Source: an uncultured Collinsella sp.
GTDB lineage: Bacteria > Actinomycetota > Coriobacteriia > Coriobacteriales > Coriobacteriaceae
Reading direction: 5' to 3'
Length of the DNA: 64,000 bases
Assembly (NCBI GenBank): GCA_900758375.1
Contig: CAAERJ010000042.1
Coordinates: forward strand, 1-64,000
Every line of letters starts with the position of its first letter. The stretch's first letter is position 1. Below are positions 1 through 7,688 of the stretch, piece after piece. The position numbers and the translations under genes were made by a program. Below the pieces are notes generated by a model that was not told the origin of the DNA, searched no databases, and saw only the letters and a program-made list of their open reading frames with translations.

Positions 1-131
1 CCGATTGCAAGCGGTCGGCGGGGCCATTGTGGCTCTTGACAGCGGATTGGGTCATATGAGCGAAAGCCCGCCAGAGCGAGGGAGGCCCTTTTGGGGCGAG
101 ATGACGCCATAGGTTGAGCATAAGTCAGCGA

Positions 132-230
132 GCGGGCCGCATTTGAGGCAAGGTGACGTGAAACGAAAGGGCGCTGACCTTCTGGTCGCGCCCTTGAAGT
201 TGAACGTCAGATTGTCCAAATGCGGCCCGC
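132..230. repeat. Nested inverted repeat downstream of lysS
   Basis: Perfect 14-bp arms at 132-145 and 217-230 enclose a second pair (TGACGT 154-159 with ACGTCA 204-209) and a third hairpin (AAGGGCGC 167-174 with GCGCCCTT 188-195, extended by GACC/GGTC). The whole could extrude as a cruciform or form a long RNA stem. No coding frame fits it. Positions 1-131 show nothing else recognisable. Function is unknown; the architecture resembles the elements around groESL and between amtB and glnB. Confidence 0.6.
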
Positions 231-243
231 GCAGCGTCGAGCC

Positions 244-270
244 GTTACGCGGTTCGTAGAACCGCGTAAC
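244..270 (-). terminator. Perfect hairpin just after lysS stop
   Basis: A 12-bp perfect stem (244-255 with 259-270) closed by a 3-nt loop lies 3 bp beyond the lysS stop codon. There is no T-run on the lysS strand, so this may be a processing or weak termination hairpin rather than a classical intrinsic terminator. Confidence 0.5.
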
Positions 271-273
271 TAG

Positions 274-2238
274 TTAGTACATCTTTGCGCCGGCGGGGAT
301 GGAAGCGTCGAGCTGGATCAGGTTGAGGCGCTCCTCGCCCTCCTCCTCGTGGATGGCGCTGATCAGCATACCGCAGCTGGGAATACCCATCATCTTGCGC
401 GGAGGCAGATTGGTGATGGCGAGCAAGGTCTTGCCGACCAGGTCCTCGGGCTCATAGTAGCCATGGATGCCGGAGAGGATGGTGCGGTCGGTGCCGGTGC
501 CGTCGTCGAGCGTAAAGTTCAGCAGCTTCTTGGACTTCTTGACGGCCTCGCATGCCTTGACCTTCACAGCGCGGAAATCGCTCTTGGAGAAGGTATCGAA
601 GTCGACGAACTCCTCAAACAGCGGCTCAACGGCGATCTTGGAGTAGTCGAGCGTGGGCTTGAGCGGCTTGACGAACGGGCTTGCGGCGTTGCCGGCCTCG
701 GCAGCCTTGGCAGCGGCGGCACCGGACTGGAAACCCTTCTCGGGCTTCATGTGCGGGAACAGCAGGACGTCGCGAATGGAAGCCTGGTTGGTGAGCAGCA
801 TGACCACGCGGTCGATGCCGATGCCGATGCCGCCCGCGGGAGGCATACCGTACTCGAGGGCGCGCACGTAGTCCTCGTCGTACTCCATAGCCTCGTCGTC
901 GCCGCCGGCCTTCTCAGCCATCTGGGCAGCAAAGCGCTCGGCCTGGTCGACCGGGTCGTTGAGCTCGGAGAATGCGTTGGCGTACTCGTGGCCGGCGATG
1001 ACCAGCTCAAAGCGGTGCGTCAGGCGCGGATCGTCCTCAAAACGCTTGGCAAGCGGGCTGACCTCGATGGGGTAATCGCATACGAAGGTCGGGTTGACGA
1101 TGGTGTCCTCGCCCAGCTCATCGTAAATCTCGGCGATAATTTTGCCAGCAGTCCACTCGGACTTGATCTCCAGGCCCTTCTCGCGTGCGGCGGCGGCAAG
1201 CTCCTCGACCGGCGTGTCGATGGTGATCTGCTTGCCGAGCACGTCCGAGACGATGTCGGTCATGGGACGGCTTGCCCACTCACCGGACAGATCGATGGTC
1301 TGGCCCTGATACTCGATGACCTCGGGATTGCCGATAGCCTTGTTGGCAGCCTTGATGACGCCCTGGGCGAGTGCCTTCATGCCATCGAGATCGGAGAAGG
1401 CACGATAGGCCTCCATCGTGGTGAACTCGGGGTTGTGGGTGAGGTCCATACCCTCGTTGCGGAAGATGCGGCCGATCTCGAAGACGCGCTCAAAGCCACC
1501 GACGATGCAGCGCTTGAGGTGCAGCTCGGTAGCAATGCGCAGGTAGCACTCCTGATCGAGCGCGTTGAAGTGCGTGATGAACGGCTTGGCCGTAGCGCCG
1601 CCCTGAATGGTCTGCAGGATGGGGGTCTCGACCTCCATGTAGCCGTCAGATTCCATGAAGCGGCGGAAGGTGGAGAGAATCTGCGAGCGCTTGCGGAAGG
1701 TCTCGCGAACATCGTCGTTGGCAATCAGGTCGACATAGCGCTGACGATAACGGGTCTCCTTATCGGAAAGACCGTGGAACTTCTCGGGCAACGGACGAAC
1801 GGCCTTGGAGAGCAGGGTCGCGCTCTTGGGGGCAACGGAGAGCTGGCCGCGCTTGGTGCGAACAACCACGCCGGTCACGCCCAGGATGTCACCAAGGTCG
1901 AGAGCCTTGAGCGTATTCCAAGCTGCCTCGTCCATGTCGTTGATGCGGCAGAACAGCTGAATCTCGGCGGTAGCGTCGCGCACGACGATAAACATGATCT
2001 TGCCCTGACCGCGCTTGGCGACCACGCGGCCGCCGATCTTCACGACGTCCTCAGTATCCTCGCCATCGGCAAGATCGGCATATTTGGCCTCAATGTCGAT
2101 GACATAGTCCTCGATCTCGGAGTGCTCGGGATAGGGGTTCTGGCCCGCCTCGAACAGGGCGGCGCGCTTTGCCAGACGCGTGGCGCGCTCGTCGTTGAGC
2201 GTCGAGGCCTGATCGGCGACGTTCTGGTTCTCTGCCAT
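274..2238 (-). CDS. lysS: Lysyl-tRNA synthetase, class II, with C-terminal tRNA-binding domain
   Basis: Charges tRNA-Lys with lysine in the cytoplasm. The first ~505 residues are a class II LysRS: N-terminal OB-fold anticodon domain, motif 2 around RNEGMDLTHNPEFTTMEAY (~res 260-280) and motif 3 GIGIGIDRVVMLLT (~475). Residues ~535-654 add an extra domain (FRAVKVKACEAVKKSKKLL ... GIPSCGMLISA) of the Trbp111/EMAPII-like OB-fold usually found at the C-terminus of MetRS. That makes it 654 aa instead of the usual ~500. The ATG is preceded by AGGAG at 2246-2250. It lies 79 bp downstream of greA, with a terminator-like hairpin in the gap, so it may be an attenuated operon partner. Identity is secure; the role of the fused domain (tRNA affinity) is inferred from the family. 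Confidence 0.96.
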   Translation of the reverse strand: MAENQNVADQASTLNDERATRLAKRAALFEAGQNPYPEHSEIEDYVIDIEAKYADLADGEDTEDVVKIGGRVVAKRGQGKIMFIVVRDATAEIQLFCRINDMDEAAWNTLKALDLGDILGVTGVVVRTKRGQLSVAPKSATLLSKAVRPLPEKFHGLSDKETRYRQRYVDLIANDDVRETFRKRSQILSTFRRFMESDGYMEVETPILQTIQGGATAKPFITHFNALDQECYLRIATELHLKRCIVGGFERVFEIGRIFRNEGMDLTHNPEFTTMEAYRAFSDLDGMKALAQGVIKAANKAIGNPEVIEYQGQTIDLSGEWASRPMTDIVSDVLGKQITIDTPVEELAAAAREKGLEIKSEWTAGKIIAEIYDELGEDTIVNPTFVCDYPIEVSPLAKRFEDDPRLTHRFELVIAGHEYANAFSELNDPVDQAERFAAQMAEKAGGDDEAMEYDEDYVRALEYGMPPAGGIGIGIDRVVMLLTNQASIRDVLLFPHMKPEKGFQSGAAAAKAAEAGNAASPFVKPLKPTLDYSKIAVEPLFEEFVDFDTFSKSDFRAVKVKACEAVKKSKKLLNFTLDDGTGTDRTILSGIHGYYEPEDLVGKTLLAITNLPPRKMMGIPSCGMLISAIHEEEGEERLNLIQLDASIPAGAKMY

Positions 2239-2256
2239 AAGTTAGCTCCTCAAACT

Positions 2257-2289
2257 AAAACGCTCCCCAGGATTCGGTCCCAGGGAGCG
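2257..2289 (-). terminator. Terminator between greA and lysS
   Basis: On the minus strand CGCTCCC pairs with GGGAGCG (arms 2283-2289 and 2261-2267), followed by TTTT at 2257-2260. The T-run ends only about 7 nt before the lysS Shine-Dalgarno, so lysS expression from the greA promoter would need readthrough. Confidence 0.7.
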
Positions 2290-2317
2290 AAAACATACCT
2301 TTACGCGGGACCGTGGT

Positions 2318-2788
2318 CTAGCGTGCGATCTTGGCGATGGTGTAGACGCGGGTCTTGCCAGAAGGCGTAACGACCTCAACGGAGTCGCCCTCGCCGTGAC
2401 CGATGATGGCGTGACCGACCGGAGACTCGTTGGAGATCTTGTGCTCGAGCGAGTTGGTCTCGGTGGTACCGACGAGCGTGACTTCCATGACCTCACCGTT
2501 GGGATCGATCAGAGAAACGGTGGAACCGATGGAGACGGTCAGATCGCCCGTGGTGGCAGCAACCTGAGCGTTGGCGAGAATAGCCTGAATCTCGGCAATG
2601 CGAGCAGCATTCTGAGCCTGCTTGTCCTTGGCGGCATCGTACTCGGAGTTCTCCGAAAGGTCGCCAAACGCGCGGGCTTCCTTGATGTCCTCGACGATCT
2701 CCTTGGCGTAATCGCCCTCACGCCAAGCGAGCTCCTCGACGAGCTTCTGGCGGCCCTCAGCGGTCAGTACGATCTGGCTTGCGTCCAT
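2318..2788 (-). CDS. greA: Transcription elongation factor GreA
   Basis: Rescues backtracked RNA polymerase by stimulating transcript cleavage in the secondary channel. The 156-aa length and organisation are typical: an N-terminal antiparallel coiled coil (~res 1-75, with the GDLSENSEYDAAK signature around residues 42-54, containing the acidic tip) and a C-terminal FKBP-like domain (~80-156, with NESPVGHAIIGH and GDSVEV). The start ATG follows GGGGAGA at a good distance. It precedes lysS on the same strand and is followed by a terminator hairpin. Identification is confident. Confidence 0.96.
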   Translation of the reverse strand: MDASQIVLTAEGRQKLVEELAWREGDYAKEIVEDIKEARAFGDLSENSEYDAAKDKQAQNAARIAEIQAILANAQVAATTGDLTVSIGSTVSLIDPNGEVMEVTLVGTTETNSLEHKISNESPVGHAIIGHGEGDSVEVVTPSGKTRVYTIAKIAR

Positions 2789-2830
2789 ACGGATATCTCC
2801 CCAACTATGATGTAACGATCAACTGTCAAC

Positions 2831-2869
2831 AAAACGAAAAAGACCGGCTAGCCTGCGGGCAAGCCGGTC
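2831..2869 (-). terminator. Intrinsic terminator after tatA
   Basis: GACCGGCT (2842-2849) pairs with AGCCGGTC (2862-2869). On the minus strand the stem is followed by a T-rich tract (complement of 2831-2841). It ends the tatA transcript just upstream of greA. Confidence 0.75.
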
Positions 2870-2894
2870 AGGTGCTCACCCCAAAGGGATGGGA

Positions 2895-3170
2895 CTACTC
2901 TGCGTCCGCGTCGCTGTCCTCTGCCTGCTTTTTCTTGGCAGCAGCGAGCTTGGCCTCGAGCTCTGCGATCTCCTTGTCCTCCTTGGACTCCTCGACCACA
3001 ACGTCCTCGGCCTGCTTGGTTTCGCCCTTATCGTCGCCCTCCATACCCTCGCGGATATTCTTGACGGTAGAGCCGAGAGACTTGCCGAGCTTCGGCAGGT
3101 TCTTAGGCCCGAAGATGATCAAGACAACGATGAGAATAATGATGAGCTCAGGAGCCCTCAGTCCAAACAT
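2895..3170 (-). CDS. tatA: Twin-arginine translocase subunit TatA
   Basis: Pore-forming TatA component that exports folded proteins bearing RR signal peptides. The true start is the ATG at 3170 (MFGLRAPELI), preceded by GGAGG 5 nt upstream; an upstream in-frame extension lacks a ribosome binding site. The 91-aa product has one N-terminal membrane helix (ELIIILIVVLIIF), the conserved FGPKNLPKLG hinge, an amphipathic helix, and a highly charged Glu/Lys-rich tail. Single gene; tatB/tatC are not in the window. The substrate-binding lipoprotein at 62469 carries a DRRGF Tat-like signal and is a plausible client. Confidence 0.93.
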   Translation of the reverse strand: MFGLRAPELIIILIVVLIIFGPKNLPKLGKSLGSTVKNIREGMEGDDKGETKQAEDVVVEESKEDKEIAELEAKLAAAKKKQAEDSDADAE

Positions 3171-3242
3171 GTAGACCTCCACAATACAGCGAGACAAGCT
3201 CGAATGAGTATACCGCGGGTGCCGCGGTATCACAACAATAGC

Positions 3243-3273
3243 TAAAAAAAAGGGACCGCAAGAAGCGGTCCCT
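3243..3273 (-). terminator. Terminator after tRNA-Pro
   Basis: AGGGACCGC (3251-3259) pairs with GCGGTCCCT (3265-3273); on the minus strand it is followed by a run of T residues. It lies 11 bp beyond the encoded CCA of the tRNA. Confidence 0.85.
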
Positions 3274-3283
3274 CCTCATGCTC

Positions 3284-3360
3284 TGGTCGGGTTGACTGGA
3301 TTTGAACCAGCGACCCCTGCGTCCCGAACGCAGTGCTCTACCAAACTGAGCCACAACCCG
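3284..3360 (-). tRNA. tRNA-Pro (anticodon CGG)
   Basis: Read on the minus strand, the acceptor arms CGGGTTG/CAACCCG, D-arm GCTC/GAGC, anticodon stem CTGCG/CGCAG with 7-nt loop TTCGGGA (anticodon CGG) and T-arm GCTGG/CCAGT with GTTCAAAT are all present, and CCA is encoded. It decodes CCG proline codons, which would be abundant in a high-GC genome. A strong terminator follows. Confidence 0.93.
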
Positions 3361-3409
3361 TTAGCTCGACTATAGTAACAAAGATTTTCGCCGCGTGCTA
3401 GAGAAATTT

Positions 3410-4306
3410 TTATTTCTTTGGCGCGTCGATTTGAACCGTGTTGGGAATAAGCTCAGTCGTGCAGGCCCACCAGCCATTTTGCTGGGCAGCTCCCGCAAGA
3501 TGGGCTGCTGCAGCGACGGTATCACAAATGGCAAACGAGCAGGCACCCGAACCGCACACGTCCACGGCAACGGTTCCCTCCTGTGCGCGCAGCCAGTCGA
3601 GAACCGCCTGGATCCGCGGCTCCATCTGCGCGGATATGACGCCCAGATTGTTATGAACGAGCGCATATGCCGCCTCGGCATCGCCGGCGCGTAAGACAGA
3701 AGCAATCGCATCGGGTTTTTCCGCGGGCACCGGGCTCTCATCAAATCGTCGATACGCTTCAACCGTTGAAACGCTCGTCTCGTGCGGTTTGACCAATACG
3801 ACAGGTGTCGCCGGAAGCACAGGATACTCAGTGGCCAGCACATCTCCCCCGCCGACGTAGAGTGCGGGACTCGTGTGCAAAAAGAACGGCACGTCGGCGC
3901 CGATACCGCGAGCGATGTCATCGAGCGCGGGGTCGGCACGGTCGATACCCCACAGCTCGGCCAAGGCAACGATGACCGCAGCGGCATCCGTCGAGGGGCC
4001 TCCCAGGCCGGCGCACAGCGGGATACGCTTTTCGATCGTCACGCACACGTTGGCATCGCGACCGTAACGCTCGGCCATAGCGATTGCCGCCCGATAGGCC
4101 GTATTTTTTTGCATGGGAAAATCGGATGCCGGAACCGTCTGGACGGTCAACGCCTGCGCCGGCGTGACCGTCACGGCATCGGCTAGACCGACGGCTGCCA
4201 TCAGGGAATCGACCCTGTGATAGCCGCGGGCGTCGCGCTCGGTATGAACCCCCAGATAGAGGTTAATCTTTGCCGGCGCGGTAAGGATGAGGGACCGATC
4301 GGTCAC
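3410..4306 (-). CDS. ispE: 4-diphosphocytidyl-2-C-methyl-D-erythritol kinase
   Basis: ATP-dependent kinase of the MEP (non-mevalonate) isoprenoid pathway, phosphorylating the 2-hydroxyl of CDP-ME. GHMP-kinase fold: N-terminal APAKINLYLGV substrate motif (~res 10-20), the ATP-binding glycine-rich loop PLCAGLGGPSTDAAA (~95-110) and a C-terminal GSGACSFA motif (~255). At 298 aa it has the normal family length. It starts 2 bp after the veg stop, suggesting coupled expression. A DXS-like gene of the same pathway is at 60.2 kb but is divergent (see findings). Confidence 0.93.
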   Translation of the reverse strand: MTDRSLILTAPAKINLYLGVHTERDARGYHRVDSLMAAVGLADAVTVTPAQALTVQTVPASDFPMQKNTAYRAAIAMAERYGRDANVCVTIEKRIPLCAGLGGPSTDAAAVIVALAELWGIDRADPALDDIARGIGADVPFFLHTSPALYVGGGDVLATEYPVLPATPVVLVKPHETSVSTVEAYRRFDESPVPAEKPDAIASVLRAGDAEAAYALVHNNLGVISAQMEPRIQAVLDWLRAQEGTVAVDVCGSGACSFAICDTVAAAAHLAGAAQQNGWWACTTELIPNTVQIDAPKK

Positions 4307-4308
4307 CG

Positions 4309-4605
4309 TTAGTGCTCCTCGAGCTGGTTGCCGAGCGGGGTAAAGATATGTTCGCCGCTCTCGGGGTCGAACAGTTCGACCTGGCCGGTAAGGACATCGA
4401 TGTACTGGTAGGACTGACGCGATTTGCGGCCGCGACGCTCGTCAACCTCAACGATAAAGACAGCGGGGTGGACGCTCTTGATGGTGCCCATGCGCTCGAT
4501 GACGCGGGTACGGCCCATGTTGGCCTTAACCTTGACGCGATCGCCCACCATATCGGTCAGCTTCTCGTGGATGTCGTCGACGTGATTGACTTCCATCTCT
4601 TCCAT
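4309..4605 (-). CDS. veg: Veg family protein
   Basis: Small protein of the Veg family (biofilm formation stimulator Veg in Bacillus), whose biochemical role is poorly understood. The sequence KLTDMVGDRVKVKANMGRTR and the central GTIKSVHPAVFIVEVDE are characteristic. The start at 4605 is chosen because GGAGG lies 8 nt upstream, whereas the longer frame from 4629 has no ribosome binding site; the product is 98 aa. As in Firmicutes, veg directly precedes ispE, which supports the call. The 130 bp upstream hold no gene. Confidence 0.88.
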   Translation of the reverse strand: MEEMEVNHVDDIHEKLTDMVGDRVKVKANMGRTRVIERMGTIKSVHPAVFIVEVDERRGRKSRQSYQYIDVLTGQVELFDPESGEHIFTPLGNQLEEH

Positions 4606-4704
4606 GAATAGGGCCTCCAGAGGGTGCAATTCAAAAAGGGGATAATACCCCTAAGATAGACAAAACTCTAATACTATAGCACCCTGCTGCAGCCATACGC
4701 AAGC

Positions 4705-4738
4705 AGCTAAAAAAGCCCGGTCCCAAATTGACTACTTA
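4705..4738 (-). repeat. GGGACCGGGC repeat at dtd stop codon
   Basis: The dtd transcript runs from TAA directly into GTAGTCAATTTGGGACCGGG followed by a T-run and AGC. The same core occurs at 38048-38078 and as both arms of the palindrome at 39626-39750. It may act as a 3'-end element. Confidence 0.5.
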
Positions 4739-5182
4739 CAGATTGTCTGTGTCCAGAACGATGGTGAACGGACCGTCGTTGACTAGGTCGACCTTCATAT
4801 CGGCGCCAAAGATACCGTGCGCCACATGCTCAACGTCCTGGGCGACGAGTGTCAAAAAGTACTCGTAAAGTTCGTTAGCGACATCGGGCGCGCCGGCGTC
4901 CGTAAACGACGGACGGCGGCCGTGGCGGCAATCGGCAAACAGCGTGAACTGCGACACCACGAGTACCTCGCCGTCGACATCGGCCAGCGCCAAGTTGGTC
5001 TTGCCGTTCTCGTCCTCGTTGATGCGCAGTCCGCGCAGCTTGCTCCACAGCTTGTCGGCTTCGGCGCGTGTGTCGCCGTGGCCCACGCCCAGCAGCACCA
5101 GGTAGCCGCGTCCAATACGGCCCACGCACTCGCCGTCGACTGTCACGCTGGCGTTGAGCACGCGCTGCACCACCGCACGCAC
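4736..5182 (-). CDS. dtd: D-aminoacyl-tRNA deacylase
   Basis: Hydrolyses D-aminoacyl-tRNAs (originally D-Tyr-tRNA deacylase) to keep D-amino acids out of proteins. Typical 148-aa length. The catalytic motifs VSQFTLFAD (~res 75-83) and the C-terminal NDGPFTI (~137, the GP motif of the family) are both present. Translation starts at a GTG located 3 bp past the rdgB stop, with GAGGAG inside the end of rdgB, so it is translationally coupled to it. The stop codon is embedded in a short repeat shared with other gene ends in this window. Confidence 0.94.
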   Translation of the reverse strand: MRAVVQRVLNASVTVDGECVGRIGRGYLVLLGVGHGDTRAEADKLWSKLRGLRINEDENGKTNLALADVDGEVLVVSQFTLFADCRHGRRPSFTDAGAPDVANELYEYFLTLVAQDVEHVAHGIFGADMKVDLVNDGPFTIVLDTDNL

Positions 5183-5185
5183 GGT

Positions 5186-5827
5186 CTACTCCTCGCCCGT
5201 CAGCTTGGCGGACAGATGCTCGAGCGCATGGAAACGATGGCTGATGGCGTTCTTCTCGTCCGCCGTGAGCTCGGCCATGGTCTTGCCCGGCGTATCGACC
5301 GGCAGGAACAGCGGGTCGTAGCCAAAACCGTGTTCGCCGCGGCCCTCGTGCGCGATAACGCCTTCGCAGGCGCCCTCGCCATAGGTGACCAGGCCGTCCG
5401 TATCGATAAGCGCGACGACGCTCATAAAGCGCGCGGTACGGTCCTCGTCTGCCACGCCTTCCAGGTTAACGAGAAGCTTGGCGTTGTTGGCGGCATCGTC
5501 GCCATGCACGCCCGCATAGCGCGCGCTATACACGCCCGGCTCGCCGTCCAACACATCGACGACCAAGCCGGAGTCGTCGGCGATGGCCATAAGGCCCGTC
5601 TCCTCGACCGCAGCCTGCGCCTTGATGATGGCGTTCTCCAAAAACGTCGTGCCGTTTTCCTCGGGGTCCTCAAAATCGCCCAGCTGGCCGAGCGCCACAA
5701 AGCGCACCTCGGGCATAACCTTGCCCAAAATGGCCTCGATCTCGGTGAGCTTATGGGCGTTGCCGGTTGCCACGACGATGGTCGCCGCCGGGTCGAGGGT
5801 GTCGATGTCAATCTTCTCAAGTGCCAT
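5186..5827 (-). CDS. rdgB: XTP/dITP diphosphatase (RdgB/HAM1)
   Basis: Removes non-canonical purine nucleotides (dITP, XTP) from the pool by pyrophosphohydrolysis. The HAM1 signatures are complete: the nucleotide-binding ATGNAHKLTEI (~res 20-30), DDSGLVVDVLDGEPGVYSA (~83-101) with the catalytic aspartates, and GFGYDPLF (~167-174) followed by SHRFHAL. Length 213 aa is slightly longer than usual through a short N-terminal extension. The ATG is preceded by GGAG. It is in a likely operon with dtd and lies downstream of rph and murI, a common actinobacterial order. Confidence 0.94.
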   Translation of the reverse strand: MALEKIDIDTLDPAATIVVATGNAHKLTEIEAILGKVMPEVRFVALGQLGDFEDPEENGTTFLENAIIKAQAAVEETGLMAIADDSGLVVDVLDGEPGVYSARYAGVHGDDAANNAKLLVNLEGVADEDRTARFMSVVALIDTDGLVTYGEGACEGVIAHEGRGEHGFGYDPLFLPVDTPGKTMAELTADEKNAISHRFHALEHLSAKLTGEE

Positions 5828-5935
5828 AGCTGGTCTCCTTTGTCTCTATAACAATGCCGAGTTGAGGACGACGAGGACTTCGGCCTCTCTCCCGTCTCAA
5901 TCAACGGCAGTCTTATACTTCGACGTTTTCCCAGA

Positions 5936-5976
5936 TAAAACCTGCCAAAATAAACCTGTCCCTTTTTGGCAGGTTA
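5936..5976 (-). terminator. Repeat-type terminator carrying the rph stop codon
   Basis: On the transcript strand the TAA stop is immediately followed by CCTGCCAAAA, a loop containing GGGACAGG, and TTTTGGCAGG, then TTTT. This makes a convincing intrinsic terminator built from a repeated element that also occurs at other stop codons in this window. Confidence 0.75.
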
Positions 5977-6699
5977 GGCGAGGGCTTGGCGCTGAAGCTC
6001 GATGAGCTCGGCGATACCCTTATCGCCCAGGTCGAGCAGGGCGTTGAGACGCTTGCGGTCGAAGGGCGCCTGCTCGCCGGTACCCTGGAGTTCGATCATC
6101 TCACCAGAATCGGTGGCGACGAGGTTCATGTCGACCTCGGCGTGGCTGTCCTCGGAATAATCCAAGTCGAGCAGGGTGTTGCCGTCGACGACGCCCATGG
6201 AAATGGCGGCAACCTGGCCCGTGAGCGGGATGCGCTCGAGTTTGCCCGCCTCGACCCACATGGCAAGGGCGTCGTGCAGCGCCAACCAGGCACCGGTAAT
6301 GCTCGCCGTACGCGTGCCGCCATCGGCCTGGATCACATCGCAGTCGACGGTAACGGTGTACTCGCCGAGCGCCTTCATGTTGACGACGGTACGCAGGCTG
6401 CGGCCGATAAGCCGCTCGATCTCCATGGAGCGGCCCTTGCGGTTGGCATGCTCGCGCTTGCAGCGTTTACCGGTCGAGGCCGGCAGCAACGCATATTCCG
6501 CCGTTACCCAGCCGGCCTTGGCGCCCTTGCGCCAACCCGGCACACCCTCCTCGATGGTGGCGGCGCACAGTACGCGCGTGTCGCCGAACTCGGCCAGGCA
6601 CGAGCCGTGGGCGTGCTTCATGACGCCGCGGGTGAGCTTAACGGGGCGCAGCTCGTTGGCGGCGCGGCCGTTGGCGCGGTTGACCTGCATGTATTCCAT
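5974..6699 (-). CDS. rph: Ribonuclease PH
   Basis: Phosphorolytic 3'-5' exoribonuclease that trims tRNA 3' ends. The 241-aa sequence is full length and has family motifs: RPVKLTRG (~18-25), the basic KRCKREHANRKGRSMEIERLIGRSLR region (phosphate and RNA binding), CDVIQADGGTRTASITGA and LDYSEDSHAEVDMNLVATD (metal-binding aspartates). AAAGGAT precedes the ATG. It follows murI by 53 bp. Identification is secure. Confidence 0.96.
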   Translation of the reverse strand: MEYMQVNRANGRAANELRPVKLTRGVMKHAHGSCLAEFGDTRVLCAATIEEGVPGWRKGAKAGWVTAEYALLPASTGKRCKREHANRKGRSMEIERLIGRSLRTVVNMKALGEYTVTVDCDVIQADGGTRTASITGAWLALHDALAMWVEAGKLERIPLTGQVAAISMGVVDGNTLLDLDYSEDSHAEVDMNLVATDSGEMIELQGTGEQAPFDRKRLNALLDLGDKGIAELIELQRQALA

Positions 6700-6752
6700 G
6701 GAACTATCCTTTCGGCAAAAGATGTGGCGAAGACTCCGGCGACATTGCGAGC

Positions 6753-7637
6753 CTAACCGAGTTCGTCGATATCGACGTGCTCGATGCTTTTGAGCGGCTG
6801 GCCAAAGATAAAGCTACCCGCCACCGCAAACTCGGCAATGTTGTCAGACGTGGTGGCAAAGCGATGCTGTGGCTCGGCGGTATCGCCCGCCAGCTGCTCA
6901 CGGCGCGTGAGGATATCGGTCAGCTCGCGGGTGGTCTCCTCGGCGGAGCTCACCACGCGCACCCCGGGTCCCAGCGCATGGCGGATGGGACCCACCAGCA
7001 GCGGGAAGTGCGTACAGCCGAGCACCACGGTATCGATGCCGCGATCGTGCAGCGGCTCGACTGTGGCGCCGACCAGCGCGCGAACGGCTGGCGTATCAAA
7101 AATATCCTCGTTCTCGAGCCACTGCTCCTGCAGGTGCGCGCCCGAGGCGAGCTCGTGCTCGACGACCTCGACAAAGCTCGAGGCCGGGCAGCCATACACA
7201 TCGACACCAGCATCCAAGTCCTGAATGGCGCGCGTGTAGGCACCCGAGCGAATGGTGAGGTTGGTGGCCAGCACGCCGACGCGACGCGTACGCGTGCTGT
7301 TGATGGCAGCACGTGCGCCCGGAGCGATCACGCCGATCACGGGAACGTCAAGCACTTGCTGAGCCAGACGCAAGGCCGCGGCGGTCGCCGTGTTACAGGC
7401 GATGACCATGATCTTAACGTCGTGCCTCGATAGCCAGCGGCCCGCCTGCAGCGCAAACGAGCGAACCTCGTCCTCGGTGCGGGTGCCATAAGGGCAGCGC
7501 TTAGTGTCACCGAAATAGTAGACGGACTCGTGCGGAAGCGCCGTTGCAATCGCGCGCGCGACCGTTAAGCCGCCCAGGCCCGAGTCGAACACGCCGATCG
7601 GACGCGTGTCCCCGGCCAGATTATCGATATCGGACAT
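6753..7637 (-). CDS. murI: Glutamate racemase
   Basis: Interconverts L- and D-glutamate, supplying D-Glu for peptidoglycan. The two catalytic cysteines are visible in ACNTATAA and GCTHFPLL, and the N-terminus has the GVFDSGLGGLTV signature with YFGDTKRCPYG shortly after. The start MSDIDNL at 7637 is preferred because GAGGT precedes it, though with short spacing; an ATG at 7673 is possible and would add 12 residues. Neighbours rph, rdgB and a MurE-type ligase fit a cell-wall and housekeeping cluster. Confidence 0.94.
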   Translation of the reverse strand: MSDIDNLAGDTRPIGVFDSGLGGLTVARAIATALPHESVYYFGDTKRCPYGTRTEDEVRSFALQAGRWLSRHDVKIMVIACNTATAAALRLAQQVLDVPVIGVIAPGARAAINSTRTRRVGVLATNLTIRSGAYTRAIQDLDAGVDVYGCPASSFVEVVEHELASGAHLQEQWLENEDIFDTPAVRALVGATVEPLHDRGIDTVVLGCTHFPLLVGPIRHALGPGVRVVSSAEETTRELTDILTRREQLAGDTAEPQHRFATTSDNIAEFAVAGSFIFGQPLKSIEHVDIDELG

Positions 7638-7688
7638 TACCTCACCAGATTCTCTCTCGAAAAATGCGACCATGCGTGATGCGTCGCG

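Noticed and set aside
349..2370. 673-codon open frame antisense to lysS and greA
   Set aside because: Shadow frame: the composition mirrors lysS codons and it has no recognisable domain or ribosome site.
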